Source: JBIOJB01 sp044450465 (lineage in GTDB: Bacteria; Chloroflexota; Dormibacteria; Dormibacterales; Dormibacteraceae). Taken from it: DNA of 24,326 bases. A program made the position numbers and the translations under genes. The stretch is taken from positions 1 to 24,326 of the forward strand of contig JBIOJB010000045.1 in the NCBI GenBank assembly GCA_044450465.1. Reading direction: 5' to 3'. Positions within the stretch are counted from its first letter, which is position 1; every line of letters begins with the position of its first letter. The notes under the pieces are model-generated. The model ran no database searches. It was not told where the DNA came from and saw only the letters and a program-made list of their open reading frames with translations. This document shows positions 21,811 to 24,326 of the stretch, piece after piece.

Positions 21811-22702
21811 GCCGCGACTGTTCGCGACCGGGGTCCTCAACGTCGACAAGGCTGCAGGCGAGACTTCGTTTGCTGTGGTCAGCCGGCTCCGTCGCATCAC
21901 GCGCGCCAATCGCGTCGGCCATGCCGGCACCCTCGATCCGCTCGCGACCGGCGTTCTCCCGGTCCTGTTCGAATCGGCGACCCGGCTCGCCGAGTTTGCC
22001 CTGAGGCTCTCCAAGACCTACGTGGCCGACATCCATTTCGGCTTCGTCACGGCGACCGATGACGCCGAAGCTCCGAAAGAGGTGGTCGGGGACCCGAGCA
22101 GTCTTACGGAATCCCAGGTCGGCGAGGCGCTCAGCCTGTTCAGCGGCCGGATTCTTCAGGAGCCACCGGCGTACTCGGCCGTCAAGGTCGGGGGCAAGCG
22201 CGCCTACAAGCTGGCGCGCAGCGGCGCCGCCGCGCGGCCAAGCGCTCGCGAGGTCGAGGTTTACGAGGCGCGGCTGCTGGATTTCAAGCCTGGGTCCGAA
22301 GCCGTCGCCCGAGTCGAAATCAGATGCGGGAGCGGAACCTACCTCCGCTCGATCGCCCGCGACCTAGGCGCGCGCCTGGGTGTGGGGGGTTACCTGGGCC
22401 GCCTGGTGCGCACCGCGTACGGAAACCTGACCATCGGCTCATCGGTCCCATCGGGCTCACTCGCCACCGCGGAGGACGTGCGATCCCGGCTGCTTCCGGT
22501 CGAGGTCATACTGCCCGAGATGGAGCCGGTGAGGCTGACTGTCGAACAGGAGGCTGCGGTCAGGCAGGGCCGTTCCGTGAGGGTGCTGCCCGAACCTGGG
22601 CCAGGCTTGATCCGGGCGCACAACGCCGGTGGCCGGCTGGTCGCGCTGGGGCACGCGGATCCGCTCCGCAGAACCTTCGTACCGGAAAAGGTGCTGGGCT
22701 GA
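21788..22702 (+). CDS. truB: tRNA pseudouridine(55) synthase TruB
   Basis: 304 aa from TTG at 21788. It converts U55 of the T-loop to pseudouridine and also acts as a tRNA folding chaperone. GVLNVDKAAGETSFAVV is the family N-terminus, the catalytic Asp is residue 50 in GHAGTLDPLATGVL, and KTYVADIHFG, PPAYSAVKVGGKRAYKLARSG and CGSGTYLRSIARDLGARLGVGGYL follow in order. The C-terminus (about 240-304) resembles a short PUA-like tail. The start overlaps nrnA by 23 nt behind AAGGAGG, a coupled arrangement. The stop TGA (22700-22702) overlaps the ribF ribosome binding site. Confidence 0.95.
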   Translation: MPPRPAAEPRLFATGVLNVDKAAGETSFAVVSRLRRITRANRVGHAGTLDPLATGVLPVLFESATRLAEFALRLSKTYVADIHFGFVTATDDAEAPKEVVGDPSSLTESQVGEALSLFSGRILQEPPAYSAVKVGGKRAYKLARSGAAARPSAREVEVYEARLLDFKPGSEAVARVEIRCGSGTYLRSIARDLGARLGVGGYLGRLVRTAYGNLTIGSSVPSGSLATAEDVRSRLLPVEVILPEMEPVRLTVEQEAAVRQGRSVRVLPEPGPGLIRAHNAGGRLVALGHADPLRRTFVPEKVLG

Positions 22703-22708
22703 GGGAGG
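22701..22708 (+). promoter_or_regulatory. Shine-Dalgarno deciding the ribF start
   Basis: GAGGGAGG begins within the truB stop and lies 7 nt before CTG at 22716. The conserved ribF N-terminus starts at that CTG, and no ATG, GTG or TTG is suitably placed. Confidence 0.65.
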
Positions 22709-22715
22709 CGGGCAG

Positions 22716-23621
22716 CTGCAGGTCCATCTAGGACTCCCGACGAGCCCGCTCGGAGCCACCGCCCTCACCATCGGCAGCTTCGACGGGGTCCATCTCGGCC
22801 ACCTTGACGTGATCCGGCGCACGGTGCTCGCCGCCGGCGATGTGTCGGCTCAGCCGGCCCTCATCACCTTCGAGCCGCATCCGCGATGCGTGCTGGATCC
22901 GGCCAACTGCCCGCAGACCATCACGACCCTCCAGGAGCGCCTTGCGCTGATCGAAGCGGCCGGCATCCAGCATGCCATCGTGCTGCGCTTCGACCGAGAG
23001 CTTGCTTCCCTCGCTCCGCAGGAGTTCGTAGACCGCCTGCATTCTGTGATGGAGGTCAGACGCTGGGTCATCGGGTTCGATTTCGCCTTCGGGCGCGGCC
23101 GAACGGGCAACGCACAATGGCTGCGGTCGCACGGCCACGAGGTCGAGGTGATTCCGCCCTTCGCATTCGAAGGTCGAGAGGTGCACAGCTCCGAGGTTCG
23201 CAAACTCATCACCGCGGGCGACGTCGAGGCTGCGAATCGAATCCTCGGCCGGGAGTACGGGATGGCGGGACCCGTGGAGTCGGGCGACCGTGTCGGCCGC
23301 AGCCTCGGGTTCCCCACGGCGAACATCGGAATCGAGCCGAACAAGCTCGTTCCCGCGCTGGGCGCGTACGCCGGGAGGGCCCGCGCGAGCGAAGGTGATT
23401 TCACGGCGGCTCTCTCTGTGGGCTACCGCCCAACCTTCGGGGGCACCCAGCTGAGGGTGGAGGCGTTCCTGCTGGACTTCGAAGGGGATCTCTATCAGCA
23501 GCGCCTGGAGCTGCGGTTCATCAAATACCTTCATGCCGACATCAAGTTCCCGAGTCCGGATGCGCTCGTCCACCAGCTCAAGCAGGACGTCGCGGACACG
23601 CGGCGCATCGTGGAGCGATGA
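22716..23621 (+). CDS. ribF: Bifunctional riboflavin kinase / FAD synthetase, apparent CTG start
   Basis: About 301 aa. The N-terminal nucleotidyltransferase domain makes FAD from FMN (LTIGSFDGVHLGHLDVI, the HxGH-type motif; later FDFAFGRGRTGNAQWLR and SSEVRKLI). The C-terminal domain phosphorylates riboflavin (DRVGRSLGFPTANI, GAYAGRA, VGYRPTFGG, FIKYLHADIKF). Homologues begin with a short strand of the type MxVxxGL about 15 residues before the GSFDG motif. Here LQVHLGL starts with CTG at 22716, exactly at that position and 7 nt after GAGGGAGG. The only upstream canonical start in frame (GTG, 22629) would overlap truB by 74 nt and add 29 unrelated residues. The stop overlaps the next gene as ATGA. 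Confidence 0.94.
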   Translation: MQVHLGLPTSPLGATALTIGSFDGVHLGHLDVIRRTVLAAGDVSAQPALITFEPHPRCVLDPANCPQTITTLQERLALIEAAGIQHAIVLRFDRELASLAPQEFVDRLHSVMEVRRWVIGFDFAFGRGRTGNAQWLRSHGHEVEVIPPFAFEGREVHSSEVRKLITAGDVEAANRILGREYGMAGPVESGDRVGRSLGFPTANIGIEPNKLVPALGAYAGRARASEGDFTAALSVGYRPTFGGTQLRVEAFLLDFEGDLYQQRLELRFIKYLHADIKFPSPDALVHQLKQDVADTRRIVER

Positions 23622-24326
23622 CGCGGGTCCTCATCATCGGCGGCGGCATCGCGGCGTACTGCGCTGCCATCGGCGCACGGAGAGACGGAGCGGAGGTCAC
23701 CGTCGTGGCTCGGGCGCCAGGCGCCACAGCTCTTTATGCGGGCGGCATGGAGATCGTGGACGACCTGGATTCGGTGCTCGCACACGAACCGCACCACCCG
23801 ATCACCAGGCTCGGCCTCGACCCCGTCGGGCTCGCGACCGAGCTTGACACCGCAGTGCACCGCCTCCAGCTTGCGCTCGAAAAGGAGGGGCTGCCTTTCG
23901 AAGGTGGCTGGCGCACGCGCGGTCTCTACGCGGACATCCACGGCCTGGCCCGTCCTGCCAACCTGGTGCCGGCCACCGTGGCCGCCGGTGAGCTCCGCGC
24001 CCTCAGCGGCCGCAGGGTTGCCGTGATCGGCGTGCCTGAGGTCGGTGACTATGATGCGGAGTCGACGGCTCAGGCGCTGCGCGAGCTCCATGGAATCGAG
24101 GCATTCGCCGAGCTGGTGGCCCTCCCAGATCTGCCTCAGGCGGCGTCCCTAACCGACCTCTACGGCCGGCGAGCCCCGCTGGCGGCGCAGGCGCGTGCCG
24201 CATCGGTGGCCTACCCTCCCGGCTTCACCAACCTTCCCCCAGAGGGCTTTGAGCTCCTGGCGTCGCCGCCCTCGCCGCATGGCTGGCGGCTTCAGCAGGC
24301 CATCGCGCTCGGCGCTGTTCGCACAC
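23618..24326 (+). CDS. glpB: GlpB-like glycerol-3-phosphate dehydrogenase subunit, truncated by the window end
   Basis: 236 residues are visible with no stop before the window ends. The N-terminus MTRVLIIGGGIAAYCAAIGARRDGAEVTVVARA is a Rossmann dinucleotide-binding fold; the third Gly of the usual GxGxxG is Ala. ATALYAGGMEIVDDL, HPITRLGLDP and RRVAVIGVPEVGDYDAESTAQALREL match the layout of anaerobic GlpB, where ALHFSSGSLDLL and a KKICVVGISGLMDF-like strand occupy the same places. GlpB is the flavin-dependent subunit of the GlpABC membrane complex that passes electrons from glycerol-3-phosphate to quinones. The ATG overlaps the ribF stop (ATGA), so it is cotranslated with FAD synthetase. A more generic FAD-dependent oxidoreductase remains possible. 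Confidence 0.75.
   Translation, partial: MTRVLIIGGGIAAYCAAIGARRDGAEVTVVARAPGATALYAGGMEIVDDLDSVLAHEPHHPITRLGLDPVGLATELDTAVHRLQLALEKEGLPFEGGWRTRGLYADIHGLARPANLVPATVAAGELRALSGRRVAVIGVPEVGDYDAESTAQALRELHGIEAFAELVALPDLPQAASLTDLYGRRAPLAAQARAASVAYPPGFTNLPPEGFELLASPPSPHGWRLQQAIALGAVRT

Noticed and set aside
1..24326. Defence system, mobile element, CRISPR array, prophage or biosynthetic cluster
   Set aside because: No transposase, integrase, repeat-spacer array, nuclease cassette or tRNA-bounded island is visible; nearly all genes are conserved housekeeping genes in conserved order.

Overview
This window is a high-GC, gene-dense bacterial chromosome segment. Almost all of it is a plus-strand run of housekeeping genes for translation, Holliday-junction processing and protein export. 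It starts inside thrS and ends inside a glpB-like flavoprotein gene. Gene order (infC-rpmI-rplT, an RNA methyltransferase before pheS-pheT, rimP-nusA-rnpM-infB-rbfA-nrnA-truB-ribF), the four-cysteine PheS insert and a DUF2510-like membrane protein suggest a soil-type high-GC Terrabacteria lineage (Chloroflexota/Dormibacterota or Actinomycetota). The phylum is an inference by eye, with no search behind it. I found no phage, IS element, CRISPR array, tRNA, rRNA or defence system.

Layout. 1-1646: 3' part of thrS. 1643-3371: two minus-strand genes of unknown role (a one-helix DUF2510-like protein and a secreted lipoprotein), separating thrS from infC. 3372-3598: divergent intergenic region with a probable infC promoter, a 10-nt direct repeat and an intrinsic terminator placed as an attenuator. 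3599-4679: infC-rpmI-rplT. 4842-9727: TrmH-family methyltransferase, pheS, pheT and cvpA, mostly joined by ATGA overlaps. 9737-13940: tyrS, a candidate short leader ORF, yebC, ruvC, ruvA, ruvB. 14037-16545: secD-secF. 16611-18310: rimP-nusA-rnpM. 18366-23621: infB-rbfA-nrnA-truB-ribF. 23618-end: glpB-like, partial.

The genes combine tRNA charging (Thr, Phe, Tyr), initiation factors IF3 and IF2, ribosome maturation (RimP, RbfA), antitermination (NusA), RNA modification and decay (TrmH family, TruB, NrnA), the RuvABC resolvasome and the SecDF translocation motor. The gene content is ordinary; the most interesting signals are regulatory. (1) Upstream of yebC lies a 27-codon ORF that starts Met-Phe-Pro-Pro-Pro, contains two hairpins and ends in TGATG on the yebC start. 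YebC/TACO1 proteins have been linked to relief of polyproline stalling, so this may be a self-sensing leader. (2) Three genes can begin in the right place only at rare codons, each behind a good Shine-Dalgarno: infC (ATC), nrnA (ATA, in an ATAG overlap with the rbfA stop) and ribF (CTG). (3) The infC leader has a terminator-like hairpin. (4) SecD carries six extracytoplasmic cysteines in three close pairs. These are hypotheses from sequence reading; no computation was run.
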